DNA of 10,066 nucleotides from Chloroflexota bacterium (GCA_030550075.1 JAUQQB010000072.1:1-10066), one strand, 5' to 3'; positions 1 through 6,391 are shown, counted from the first letter of the stretch. Translations and numbers: made by a program. Notes: generated by a model from the sequence alone, not told the origin.

Positions 1-591
1 CTCCATCGCGATCGCCACATCCGACGCGGTCCCCACCCCGGCGTCCACGATCACCGGCACCGTGCACATCTGGCGGATCAGCCGGATGTTATACGGGTTG
101 AGGATCCCCATCCCCGATCCGATGGGCGCCCCCAGGGGCATCACTGCTGCGCAGCCGATGTCCTCCAGCTTCTTACAGACCACCGGATCGTCGTTGCAGT
201 AGGGGAGGACGACGAAACCGTCCTTCACCAACTCGGCGGCGGCTTGCAATAAATGCTCCGTGTCCGGATACAGGGTTTCCTCATCCCCAATCACCTCGAG
301 TTTGATCCAGTTGGTCCCCAACGCCTCGCGGGCCAGATGAGCGGTGAGGATCGCATCCCGCGCGGTGAAGCAGCCAGCGGTGTTGGGCAGGATAAAGTAG
401 CGCTCCTTGAGCAGATCATAGAGGTTCTCCCCATCCGCCCCCGGTCGCACCCGTCGGATGGCCACGGTGACGATCTCCGTCCCGCTGGCCTCCAGGGCGT
501 CCAGCATGACCCGGAGGTTGGGATAACGGGCACTTCCGAGGATCAAGCGCGAGCGGAACGCTCGCTCGGCGATCACCAAAGGCTCATTCAT
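1..591 (-). CDS. thiG: Thiazole synthase ThiG (3' end cut off by window edge)
   Basis: ThiG forms the thiazole phosphate ring of thiamine from 1-deoxyxylulose 5-phosphate, ThiS thiocarboxylate and dehydroglycine in the cytoplasm. Visible here are the first 197 residues of a protein usually about 255-265 long; the C-terminus lies beyond the left edge. Family landmarks are the N-terminal RLILGSARYPN (15-25), NWIKLEVIGDEETLYPD (94-110), whose Lys97 fits the Schiff-base lysine for the sugar phosphate, VLPYCNDDPVVCKKL (128-142), the phosphate-binding stretch MPLGAPIGSGMGI (151-163), and IVDAGVGTASD (181-191). The ATG at 591 is preceded by AAGGAGG at good spacing. It is the third gene of the thiO-thiS-thiG unit but is separated from thiS by 326 bp of repeats, so its expression may depend on read-through of strong hairpins. 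I saw no obvious promoter of its own. Identity is very secure. Confidence 0.97.
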   Translation of the reverse strand, partial: MNEPLVIAERAFRSRLILGSARYPNLRVMLDALEASGTEIVTVAIRRVRPGADGENLYDLLKERYFILPNTAGCFTARDAILTAHLAREALGTNWIKLEVIGDEETLYPDTEHLLQAAAELVKDGFVVLPYCNDDPVVCKKLEDIGCAAVMPLGAPIGSGMGILNPYNIRLIRQMCTVPVIVDAGVGTASDVAIAME

Positions 592-622
592 CCGTCGCCT
601 CCTTCAAAAAAGAATGGTCCTA

Positions 623-840
623 TCGGTTTTCGGGTGAAGGGCAGCTCTCCTCGGACTCCAGGGAGGATAGCCCTGGGATCGGGACCCGTTTCCGGGAGGC
701 CATTGATCCTTTCCCCGGTAGAGGCGAAAAATTTTTCGCCCCTACCGGGGAGACCTTCCGGTTCCTAATTGATTTTCAGGTGAAGGGCATCTCCTCCCGG
801 ATTCCGGGGAAGATTGCCCGGGCTCGGGATCTATTGATCC
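623..840. repeat. Diverged direct repeat pair inside the thi operon
   Basis: The thiS-thiG spacer (592-917) carries no gene. Two related copies lie at about 623-709 and 769-840. Both run from a T-rich start through GGTGAAGGGCA, a CTCCTC/CCCGGA block and a GGGA(A)GAT block to ATTGATCC. The second copy is shorter by roughly 15 bp. Each can fold into a hairpin (AGGGC with GCCCT in the first; GGGCA with TTGCCC in the second). The copies flank the 38-bp palindrome at 713-750. The similarity was judged by eye; the exact identity was not computed. Confidence 0.6.
713..750. repeat. 38-bp palindrome between thiS and thiG
   Basis: The left arm CCCCGGTAGAGGCGAAAAA and the right arm TTTTTCGCCCCTACCGGGG are reverse complements with a single mismatch and no spacer, so a 19-bp stem (with a tight turn) would form in RNA or as a cruciform. 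It resembles REP-type intergenic palindromes. The right arm recurs at the 3' end of thiO (1178-1192). As a hairpin in the operon transcript it could protect or stop the RNA between thiS and thiG, but the U-run lies inside the stem rather than after it, so it is not a classical terminator. Confidence 0.75.
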
Positions 841-917
841 GATCGTCCGGGAGTCAGGGGCCTGGGATGGAAGTCTCACTGCACCTCTAAGCCAACATGA
901 GCCAAAAGAATTTGCTC

Positions 918-1127
918 TCATCCTCCAGCCACGGCATGAACGATCTCCACGCGATCCCCCGGCTGGAGCCGGACCTTCCCCCACTCCGGCCGGGGGATCA
1001 CCGTCGCGTTTACCGCCACCGCAATGCCCGGACGATCCGGGTCCAGGCCCAAAGCGGTTAGGAGCTCCTGAACCGTTTGCGGATGATACGGGCGGGGTTG
1101 CCCGTTGACGATCAGGGTGTCTTCCAT
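918..1127 (-). CDS. thiS: Thiamine sulfur-carrier protein ThiS
   Basis: This is a 69-residue ubiquitin-fold sulfur carrier. The C-terminal Gly-Gly is adenylylated by a ThiF-type enzyme and converted to a thiocarboxylate that gives sulfur to the thiazole ring built by ThiG. The sequence shows the expected length, an N-terminal beta strand with VNGQP (7-11), TVQELLTALGL (18-28), the AVAVNATVIPRPEW core (36-49), PGDRVEIVHAVAGG (56-69) and the essential terminal GG just before TGA. The ATG at 1127 was chosen because MEDTLIVNGQ matches the usual ThiS start. A second in-frame ATG 21 bp upstream, with AAGGGG before it, would add seven residues and cannot be excluded. The gene follows thiO by 55 bp. 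No thiF is in the window, so activation must come from a gene elsewhere. Confidence 0.95.
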   Translation of the reverse strand: MEDTLIVNGQPRPYHPQTVQELLTALGLDPDRPGIAVAVNATVIPRPEWGKVRLQPGDRVEIVHAVAGG

Positions 1128-1177
1128 AGGAACTTTCCCTCTGGCCATAAGTTTGCCCCTTGTGGGCACCCGCAGGG

Positions 1178-1205
1178 CGCCCCTACCGGGGAAATTCCGG
1201 TTTAT
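1178..1205. repeat. Second copy of the CCCCTACCGGGG repeat, overlapping the thiO stop
   Basis: The 15-mer CGCCCCTACCGGGGA occurs identically here (1178-1192) and in the right arm of the palindrome at 737-751. In both places it is followed after a few bases by TTCCGGTT. The thiO stop codon (TAG, 1183-1185) lies inside it, so the last residues of ThiO are read from repeat sequence. Confidence 0.7.
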
Positions 1206-2325
1206 CCCTGCGACAGAAGCGCTCAATGGTGAAGGGTTTGGCGACCTTCGGGAGATCGCCATGGACGATCAGATGATGGATGGCATAAGCGGTGATCGGG
1301 GCCAGCAGGATGCCGTTGCGGTAATGGCCAGTCGCCATGATCAACCCCTCCACCGCCGTCGGTCCCAGGATCGGTGCATCATCCCGGCTTCCTGGCCGGA
1401 AGCCCACCCACAGCTCCACGATGGGAAGCTCATCAATCCCGGGCAGGATCTCCCACGCCCCCCGGAGCAGCCGGAAGATGCCTCCCGCTGTGAGGTTGGC
1501 ATCGAACCCTTTTTCCTCCACCGTTGCTCCGATCAGCAATCGACCGTCCCGGCGGGGAACCAGGTAGGCATCCGGCCCCCACACCACGTGCTGAAGCAGC
1601 GGGGCCTCGGGAGGCATTTGCACCGCCAGCATCTGGCCCTTCACCGGCCGAACGGGAGGGCGGACCTCCGGGGGGAGCCCGGGGATCTGGGCGGACCACG
1701 CCCCGGCGGCCAGGATCACGGTGTGGGCCTCCAGGAATCCGCGGGCGAGGCGGACCCCCAGGATGCGGTTCTCATCGATCACGATCCCGGTCACCTCCGT
1801 ATGTTCCCGCAGGCGCCCGCCGGCCTTTCGGAAAGCCTCGATCAACGCCCGGGCCACCTTCCGGTTATCCACCTGATGATCCTGCGGGCTGTAGATAGCC
1901 GCCACCACGGATCGAGAGAGATGAGGTTCCATCCGCCGGGCCTCGTAGCCGGAGAGCCACTCGGTGGGCAGGTTCTGGCTGCGCTGGAATTCATAAAGGA
2001 ACTTCAATCGTTCCGCGTCATCTCGATCCAGAGCGACCACCAGCGTCCCTTCATCCCGGTAATCCACCGCCATTCCGGAGGCCGCTTCCAGCTCCCGGGC
2101 GAAGTCCGCCCACCGATCGCGGCTGGCCCGCAGCAAGGGCAAGAGCTCCTCCTCGCCGGGCTCTGCCTCCGCGTACGGGGCCAGCATCCCGGCAGCCGCC
2201 CAGGTCGCGCCCAGCCCGGCACCTCCACGTTCCAGGAGCGTCACCGGGTATCCGGAGCGGGCCAGGAACCAGCCGATGGAAAGCCCGCAAATCCCGCCGC
2301 CAATGATGACGATCTCATCCGCCAT
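1183..2325 (-). CDS. thiO: Glycine oxidase ThiO (FAD-dependent)
   Basis: ThiO oxidises glycine with O2 to iminoacetate, the C-N donor for ThiG. The 380-residue product has the usual length. The N-terminal Rossmann motif IVIIGGGICGLSIGW (5-19) is followed by an acidic residue at the end of the second strand (LLERGGAG, Glu32), binding FAD. TWAAAGMLAPYAE (41-53) is the DAO-family substrate-side stretch. VILAAGAWS (203-211), LWVGFRPGSRDDAPILG (305-321) and ATGHYRNGILLAP (331-343) are characteristic of ThiO; Arg310 or Arg336 would be candidates for holding the substrate carboxylate. The ATG at 2325 was chosen because MADEIVIIGGG begins at the FAD motif and GGAG lies seven bases upstream. The same frame is open 33 codons further but with a low-complexity, Pro/Gly-rich sequence and no ribosome site. 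It is the first gene of the riboswitch-controlled thiO-thiS-thiG operon. Confidence 0.96.
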   Translation of the reverse strand: MADEIVIIGGGICGLSIGWFLARSGYPVTLLERGGAGLGATWAAAGMLAPYAEAEPGEEELLPLLRASRDRWADFARELEAASGMAVDYRDEGTLVVALDRDDAERLKFLYEFQRSQNLPTEWLSGYEARRMEPHLSRSVVAAIYSPQDHQVDNRKVARALIEAFRKAGGRLREHTEVTGIVIDENRILGVRLARGFLEAHTVILAAGAWSAQIPGLPPEVRPPVRPVKGQMLAVQMPPEAPLLQHVVWGPDAYLVPRRDGRLLIGATVEEKGFDANLTAGGIFRLLRGAWEILPGIDELPIVELWVGFRPGSRDDAPILGPTAVEGLIMATGHYRNGILLAPITAYAIHHLIVHGDLPKVAKPFTIERFCRRDKPEFPR

Positions 2326-2479
2326 AAGGGCACTCCGTTTTCCAGGAGGAGATCCATGAGGGCCATGCGGTTGGGTTCCCCGGTGAGGCCCTCTCCCGGT
2401 ATCATCGCCGGGGCCACGGATCATGAAGCGGAGCGAAGGGGAGGGCGGGAAGCGCTTGGGGTGGTGGCGAAGTCATGAT

Positions 2480-2593
2480 GGCGCGCCCGTCTTCCCTCCG
2501 CCGGCATGATCCGGATCAGGTTCCAGGGGTCGACGGCGGATACGGCCGTCCTCTCAGCCCGGCTCACCCGGACTCCCCCAACGGACCCGCGCC
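2480..2593 (-). ncRNA. TPP riboswitch (THI box) leading the thi operon
   Basis: Read on the minus strand, the leader carries the THI-box hallmarks in order: GGGG near the 5' side, a CCGG-GTGAG-CCGG hairpin, GGCTGAGAGG, a variable GACGGC/GCCGTC hairpin, ACCCCTGGAACCTGATCC, GGATCATGCCGG and GGAGGGAAG. The closing helix P1 can be drawn as GTCCGTT with GACGGGC, extended outward by GGCGC with GCGCC, giving the limits used here. TPP binding is expected to lower expression of thiO, thiS and thiG. The 154-nt stretch between aptamer and thiO shows a GAGGGCC/GGCCCTC stem (2358-2393) but no hairpin followed by a U-run, so control of translation or Rho is more likely than intrinsic termination. The detailed switching partners are not resolved. 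Confidence 0.95.
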
Positions 2594-2602
2594 TTCGTTT
2601 TT

Positions 2603-2631
2603 GTTTTAAGCCAGAGAGGGCATCTTGTCAA
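2603..2631 (-). promoter_or_regulatory. Sigma70-type promoter of the thi operon
   Basis: On the minus strand a perfect -35 box TTGACA (2631-2626) is followed after exactly 17 bp by TAAAAC (2608-2603), matching the -10 consensus at four of six positions including the important first TA. The predicted transcript start is about 2596, only a few bases before the first paired base of the TPP aptamer, which strongly supports the assignment. Confidence 0.8.
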
Positions 2632-2900
2632 TTTATCGTCAGGAGCGGGGATTCCATGGTGAACGCCTGTTGCGAATTCCAGAAGACCGCTGCTTTGGGT
2701 TCTCATCGAAGGGTCTGTGGGGAGGGCCGTCCACGAATAGGGGCACGAATGCACGAATGAGGCGCAGGGCATGCTATTCAGCGAGCCGGATGAGGAAAAA
2801 CGGAAGCGCAGAGCGATCAACCCGGAATCTTTCTCCATGGAAGGAGGAGCCTGCCCGGATAGGATGTGGGAGTGAGGGGAACAACAAGCGGCCCACCGGG
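2632..2900. other. Intergenic, no gene seen; CACGAAT triplet repeat
   Basis: Between the thi promoter and the end of the protease gene no reading frame has both a ribosome site and protein-like sequence. The only structure noted is three copies of CACGAAT at 2732-2738, 2744-2750 and 2752-2758, all in direct orientation. No clear terminator for the protease gene was found. Confidence 0.5.
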
Positions 2901-4190
2901 TTATGGTTCCCCCAGGGCCCGACGGAGGCCGGCCAGATCGGTGATGAAGGCGACCCGGAACAGGAAGGCACGAAGCGAAGGGTTCTGTTCCCATAATCGC
3001 CGGACGCGCGGGCCGATGGGGTCCTCTGCGCCCGCGGCGCCTTCCTCCGCCGCATAGGCGCCATAGAAGGCAAAGTAAGCCTGGTTGAGCTTGCGGATGA
3101 CATAGCCGTGTTCCAGGAAGACTCGACGTCGAGCCTCCATATACAGCTCCGCCCGGCGGATCTCCCCCCGAGCCAGCAATCGCTCCACAACCGATCGCGT
3201 TTGGGCCAGCTCCCGCCCAAAGCGGAAGGCAGGCGCTTCGCTGGGGGCAGGAGGACCGGGATCCGCATTTGCCGGCGGAGGTGGCGGAGGAAGGTGTTCC
3301 GGAAAGAACCGCCCCGCCCACGCTCGCCCCAGGGCTTTCCCTGCAATGTCAGCGACCGTCTCGTTAATGGTCCGGGTCTCCGGGCGGTCGTAGAACCATC
3401 CCAGGGGCCACAGGAAAAGCCAGTGGTGGGTCCACTCATGGGCGATGGTTTCCATCAGATAAGGGATCGAAGGGATCTCCATGATCATCGCCGGATAGAG
3501 GGCCATGCCGCCCAGAGGGACCACCAGGGAGGAGATATTAAACGCTCCATCGATGCGTCGTTCAATTTGATCCATTTCATCGGCAGTCAGATCCGCCTGC
3601 AGGGGGAGAGCAGCCTGCTGCACGATCCGATCCCGCGGAGATATCACCAGCAGGTTGGGCATCGCGGCGAGACGGAGATTGACCGGCGGGATCGGATAAC
3701 CCAGAAACGTGAATCCCTCTTGATGGAGGAGGACTGCCAATTGCTCGGCGAGTATCCCTTCCACCAGAGGGCGCAGCGCTTCTACACTCCGGTGTTCGGA
3801 TTCCCACCGACGCCGGAGCTCCTCAAGGACGAGGGGCGCGGTCGGCTCCGGGCGAGCGATGTAATGTTCCAGATCCGATGCAGCCTGCTGAGAGGCTTCC
3901 AGATGGCGCACAAAGCTCCGGACCCCTTGATTCTGGGTGGCCTCATTGAGGAAGGCTTGGGGGGCCGCGGCATCCAGAATCCACTTCTCCCACCATACGG
4001 AAAGGAGCCAGGTAGCGAAGTCAAAGCCACGACCGGCCAGTTGCAGGCTCAGGCGATCTTCAAAGGAAAGGACAGGCTGAGAGGCGGATAGGCTGAGGAT
4101 GAGCAAGCTGATGAGGATTCCATCCAGCCCTCGTCGCACATGCCGATAAATCTTCAAGGGGATTTTTAGCTTCATTATTTTTAGCTTCAT
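2901..4190 (-). CDS. Putative membrane-anchored or secreted zinc metalloprotease, family unknown
   Basis: I do not recognise the family. The 429-residue product begins with a basic stretch (KIYRHVRRGLDG, about 13-24) and a hydrophobic segment, ILISLLILSLSASQPVLS (about 25-42), looking like a signal peptide or anchor, so the rest is probably outside the membrane. IAHEWTHHW (249-257) contains an HExxH zinc motif: His251, Glu252, His255. Twenty-one residues later NETVADIAG (276-284) supplies Glu277 as a likely third ligand, a gluzincin-like layout. A proline-rich linker (about 300-315) precedes a charged helical C-terminal half ending near GLRRALGEP. The start is uncertain: ATGs at 4190 and 4175 sit in a tandem 15-bp repeat, neither has a clear ribosome site, and the frame is open another 115 codons upstream through repeat DNA. 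It is a lone gene between the thi operon and the mutase. The protease role is inferred from the motif only. Confidence 0.75.
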   Translation of the reverse strand: MKLKIMKLKIPLKIYRHVRRGLDGILISLLILSLSASQPVLSFEDRLSLQLAGRGFDFATWLLSVWWEKWILDAAAPQAFLNEATQNQGVRSFVRHLEASQQAASDLEHYIARPEPTAPLVLEELRRRWESEHRSVEALRPLVEGILAEQLAVLLHQEGFTFLGYPIPPVNLRLAAMPNLLVISPRDRIVQQAALPLQADLTADEMDQIERRIDGAFNISSLVVPLGGMALYPAMIMEIPSIPYLMETIAHEWTHHWLFLWPLGWFYDRPETRTINETVADIAGKALGRAWAGRFFPEHLPPPPPPANADPGPPAPSEAPAFRFGRELAQTRSVVERLLARGEIRRAELYMEARRRVFLEHGYVIRKLNQAYFAFYGAYAAEEGAAGAEDPIGPRVRRLWEQNPSLRAFLFRVAFITDLAGLRRALGEP

Positions 4191-4191
4191 T
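4162..4191. repeat. Exact tandem 15-bp duplication at the protease start
   Basis: ATTTTTAGCTTCATT occurs twice back to back (4162-4176 and 4177-4191). On the minus strand each copy encodes MKLKI, so the protease gene has two consecutive in-frame ATG starts, 15 bp apart. Confidence 0.9.
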
Positions 4192-4370
4192 GAAGGATCT
4201 GAATCGCCCCGGTCTGGGGTCTTCAGGATATGGATGGCTTTGATCCAACGTCGGCCTTCTGAGACAATCTCATACCGGGTGCCTGTTGTGGAGTCTCGCG
4301 GTGCGAAAGAAACGCCTGGAAGCGATGGATGCGAGAGCAAGACCCAGCCTCTTATGGTAGGTTTTTGGAT

Positions 4371-4466
4371 TTTCGGGGCGGGTGGGCCACTGAAGGCGGC
4401 CCACCCGCCCCGAAATATTTTTTTCTTCCCCCTCCCCACGGCCCAAGGGGCCGTGGGGAGGGGGAA
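4371..4466. repeat. Double-hairpin intergenic repeat, copy A
   Basis: Two hairpins stand side by side. The first has perfect 18-bp arms (4371-4388 and 4398-4415, TTTCGGGGCGGGTGGGCC and its complement, 9-base loop) followed on the plus strand by a T-run (4418-4424). The second has perfect 18-bp arms (4426-4443 and 4449-4466) with a short loop. The first looks like a plus-strand terminator, but no plus-strand gene precedes it. It therefore reads better as a mobile or dispersed repeat, related in plan to 7188-7270. It lies in the 518-bp spacer between the mutase and the protease, in which I see no gene. Confidence 0.75.
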
Positions 4467-4569
4467 AGGGGGAGGGGCTCCCACTTCCTCGATAGAAACC
4501 CGATTGGCTTCCAGATCGTTACTTTGGCAAGACAAGGTTCAATAAAGTGGACACCCTGGGCACCTTGAG

Positions 4570-4598
4570 GGAGGGGCGAAGCGTCGTTTCGCCCCTCC
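4570..4598. repeat. Hairpin downstream of the mutase gene
   Basis: GGAGGGGCGAA (4570-4580) and its exact complement TTCGCCCCTCC (4588-4598) form an 11-bp stem with a 7-base loop, about 110 bp after the mutase stop codon. There is no U-run on the minus strand, so termination is possible but not shown. The inner part GGGGCGAA...TTCGCCCC is nearly the core of the palindrome at 713-750. Confidence 0.6.
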
Positions 4599-4708
4599 TT
4601 CCGCGACGATGCCAAAAAGGCTCGTAGACGAAGATAGGGACGCCGCATTCAAAATTCAAACATCCTCAATCCGAGGGGCCGCCTTCGATGCTCCCAGATC
4701 TCCTCCTC

Positions 4709-6391
4709 TCAGATAATCAGCGGCTCCTGCCAGGTTCCCCACATCGCCTTCAGGGCCCGGGTGATCTCCCCCAGGGTGGCGTAAGCTTTCACTGCGTCCA
4801 GGATATAGGGCATGAGGTTCACATTCTCCTTGCGGGCGGCCTCCTGAAGGGCGGCCAGGGTCTGCCCCACCCGTTCGTTGTCGCGCTCCATCCGGAGCTT
4901 CTGGAGACGCGCCCGCTGCCGGCGCTCCCCTTCAGGATCCATCTGGAGGATCGGCGGGTTGACCTCTTCTTCCTCTACGAACTCGTTCACCCCCACAATG
5001 ATGCGACGCTTCTCATCGATTTCCTTCTGGTAGCGATAGGCCGCATCCGCGATCTCACGCTGGAAGAAGCCGGCCTCGATGGCCGGGATCACTCCGCCCA
5101 GCTCCTCGATCTTGCGGAAGTATTCGTAGGCCTGCTGTTCGAGGCGGTTGGTAAGGTATTCCACGTAATAGCTTCCGCCTAACGGATCCACGGTGTTCGT
5201 CACGCCGCTCTCGTAGGCGATGACCTGCTGGGTGCGCAGGGCGAGCTTGGCGGCGAATTCACTGGGGAGGGCGATGGCCTCATCGAGGGAGTTCGTGTGG
5301 AGCGACTGGGTGCCGCCAAGGACCGCGGCCAGGGCCTGGAGGGCCACCCGGATGAGGTTCACATAGGGCTGCTGGGCGGTGAGGGTGCAGCCGGCCGTCT
5401 GAGTGTGGAAGCGCAGCCACCAGGAGCGCGGGTTCTTCGCCCCGAAGGTCTCCTTCATCTCCCGGGCCCAGATCCGGCGGGCGGCCCGGAACTTGGCAAT
5501 CTCCTCAAAGAAGTCGTTGTGGCAATTGAAGAAGAACGAAAGGCGCGGCGCGAAGGAATCGATGTCCAGCCCCCGCTTCAGGCACCAGCGGACGTATTCA
5601 AAGCCATCAGCCAGGGTGAAAGCCAGCTCCTGGGCCGCCGTGGCCCCCGCTTCCCGGATGTGATAACCGCTGATACTGATGGGGTTCCACTTCGGCACGT
5701 GTTTCGAGCCGAACTCGATCATATCCACCACCAGGCGCATGGAGGGCTCCGGTGGGAAGATCCATTCCTTCTGGGCGATATATTCTTTAAGGATATCCGT
5801 CTGAGTAGTTCCGCCGATCTGATCCCAGGGGATGCTGTGCTTCTCCGCCACGGCCAGATACATCGCCCAGATGATCGCCGCGGGCCCGTTGATGGTCATG
5901 GAGGTTGTGATCTGGTCCAGAGGGATGCCGTCCAGGAGGATCTCCATGTCGAGCAGCGAAGAGACGGCCACGCCGCACTTGCCGAACTCTCCCTCCGACA
6001 TGGAGTCATCGGTGTCATAGCCGTAGAGAGTGGGGAGATCGAAGGCGATGGAGAGGCCGGTCTGGCCATGTTCGAGCAGGTATTTAAACCGGGCGTTCGT
6101 CTCCTCGGCGGTGCCGTATCCTGCGAAGAGGCGCATCGTCCAGAGTCGGCCGCGATACATCGTGGCATGGATGCCCCGGGTGAACGGGTATTCGCCAGGG
6201 AATCCGAGATCCCGCAGGTAATCGAAGTCAGGGATATCGAGGGGGGTGTACAGCCGGTTGACCGGCTCGCCGGAGACGGTCGTGAAATCCTCCTGACGCT
6301 CCGGCATGCGGGCCAGCCACTGTTGCAAGGTGGTCTCTTCCCAGCGATCCCGCGCCGCGGCCAGCTCTTGAAGCTTTTCCTGATCGAACAT
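4709..6391 (-). CDS. Acyl-CoA mutase large subunit, isobutyryl-CoA mutase-like
   Basis: This is the catalytic barrel subunit of a coenzyme-B12-dependent acyl-CoA mutase (560 residues), ending before any B12-binding domain, so a separate small subunit is required and is not in the window. Landmarks: YPFTRGIHATMYRGRLWTMR (68-87), GQTGLSIAFDLPTLYGYD (109-126), ILKEYIAQKEWIFPPEPSMR (200-219), PISISGYHIREAGATA (237-252) with Tyr243-His244, APRLSFFFN (281-289), LRFHTQTAGCTLTAQQP (326-342), GGTQSLHTNS (359-368) and DPLGGSYYVE (402-411). Numbering coincides with Propionibacterium methylmalonyl-CoA mutase, so its specificity residues Tyr89 and Arg207 can be read directly: here they are Phe89 and Gln207, the isobutyryl-CoA mutase pair. 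A default label of methylmalonyl-CoA mutase is therefore probably wrong in substrate. The ATG at 6391 has AGGAGG five bases upstream; the longer open frame runs through the promoter. Exact substrate remains inferred. Confidence 0.93.
   Translation of the reverse strand: MFDQEKLQELAAARDRWEETTLQQWLARMPERQEDFTTVSGEPVNRLYTPLDIPDFDYLRDLGFPGEYPFTRGIHATMYRGRLWTMRLFAGYGTAEETNARFKYLLEHGQTGLSIAFDLPTLYGYDTDDSMSEGEFGKCGVAVSSLLDMEILLDGIPLDQITTSMTINGPAAIIWAMYLAVAEKHSIPWDQIGGTTQTDILKEYIAQKEWIFPPEPSMRLVVDMIEFGSKHVPKWNPISISGYHIREAGATAAQELAFTLADGFEYVRWCLKRGLDIDSFAPRLSFFFNCHNDFFEEIAKFRAARRIWAREMKETFGAKNPRSWWLRFHTQTAGCTLTAQQPYVNLIRVALQALAAVLGGTQSLHTNSLDEAIALPSEFAAKLALRTQQVIAYESGVTNTVDPLGGSYYVEYLTNRLEQQAYEYFRKIEELGGVIPAIEAGFFQREIADAAYRYQKEIDEKRRIIVGVNEFVEEEEVNPPILQMDPEGERRQRARLQKLRMERDNERVGQTLAALQEAARKENVNLMPYILDAVKAYATLGEITRALKAMWGTWQEPLII

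Noticed and set aside
2326..2424. 33-residue N-terminal extension of ThiO
   Set aside because: Gly/Pro/His-rich sequence lying in the riboswitch leader, no ribosome site, and the FAD motif normally sits at the very N-terminus.
1105..2478. Long plus-strand open frame (457 codons) opposite thiO and thiS
   Set aside because: It is antisense to two securely identified genes, has Arg/Pro/Gly-rich composition, no ribosome site and no recognisable motif; it is a by-product of high GC.
2732..2758. CRISPR-like array from the repeated CACGAAT
   Set aside because: Units are only 7 bp, with 1-5 bp spacing; no spacers of CRISPR size and no cas genes.
3108..4091. Plus-strand open frame (327 codons) opposite the protease gene
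   Set aside because: The minus strand has the HEWTH motif, signal segment and protein-like composition; the plus-strand product has none of these.
4371..4424. Plus-strand intrinsic terminator (GC hairpin plus T-run)
   Set aside because: The shape fits, but there is no plus-strand gene upstream to terminate, and the structure belongs to a repeat with another copy; kept as a repeat.
4191..4535. N-terminal extension of the protease to a start at 4535
   Set aside because: It would translate straight through the double-hairpin repeat, giving a low-complexity peptide, with no ribosome site at 4535; the signal segment near 4120 fits a start at 4190 or 4175.
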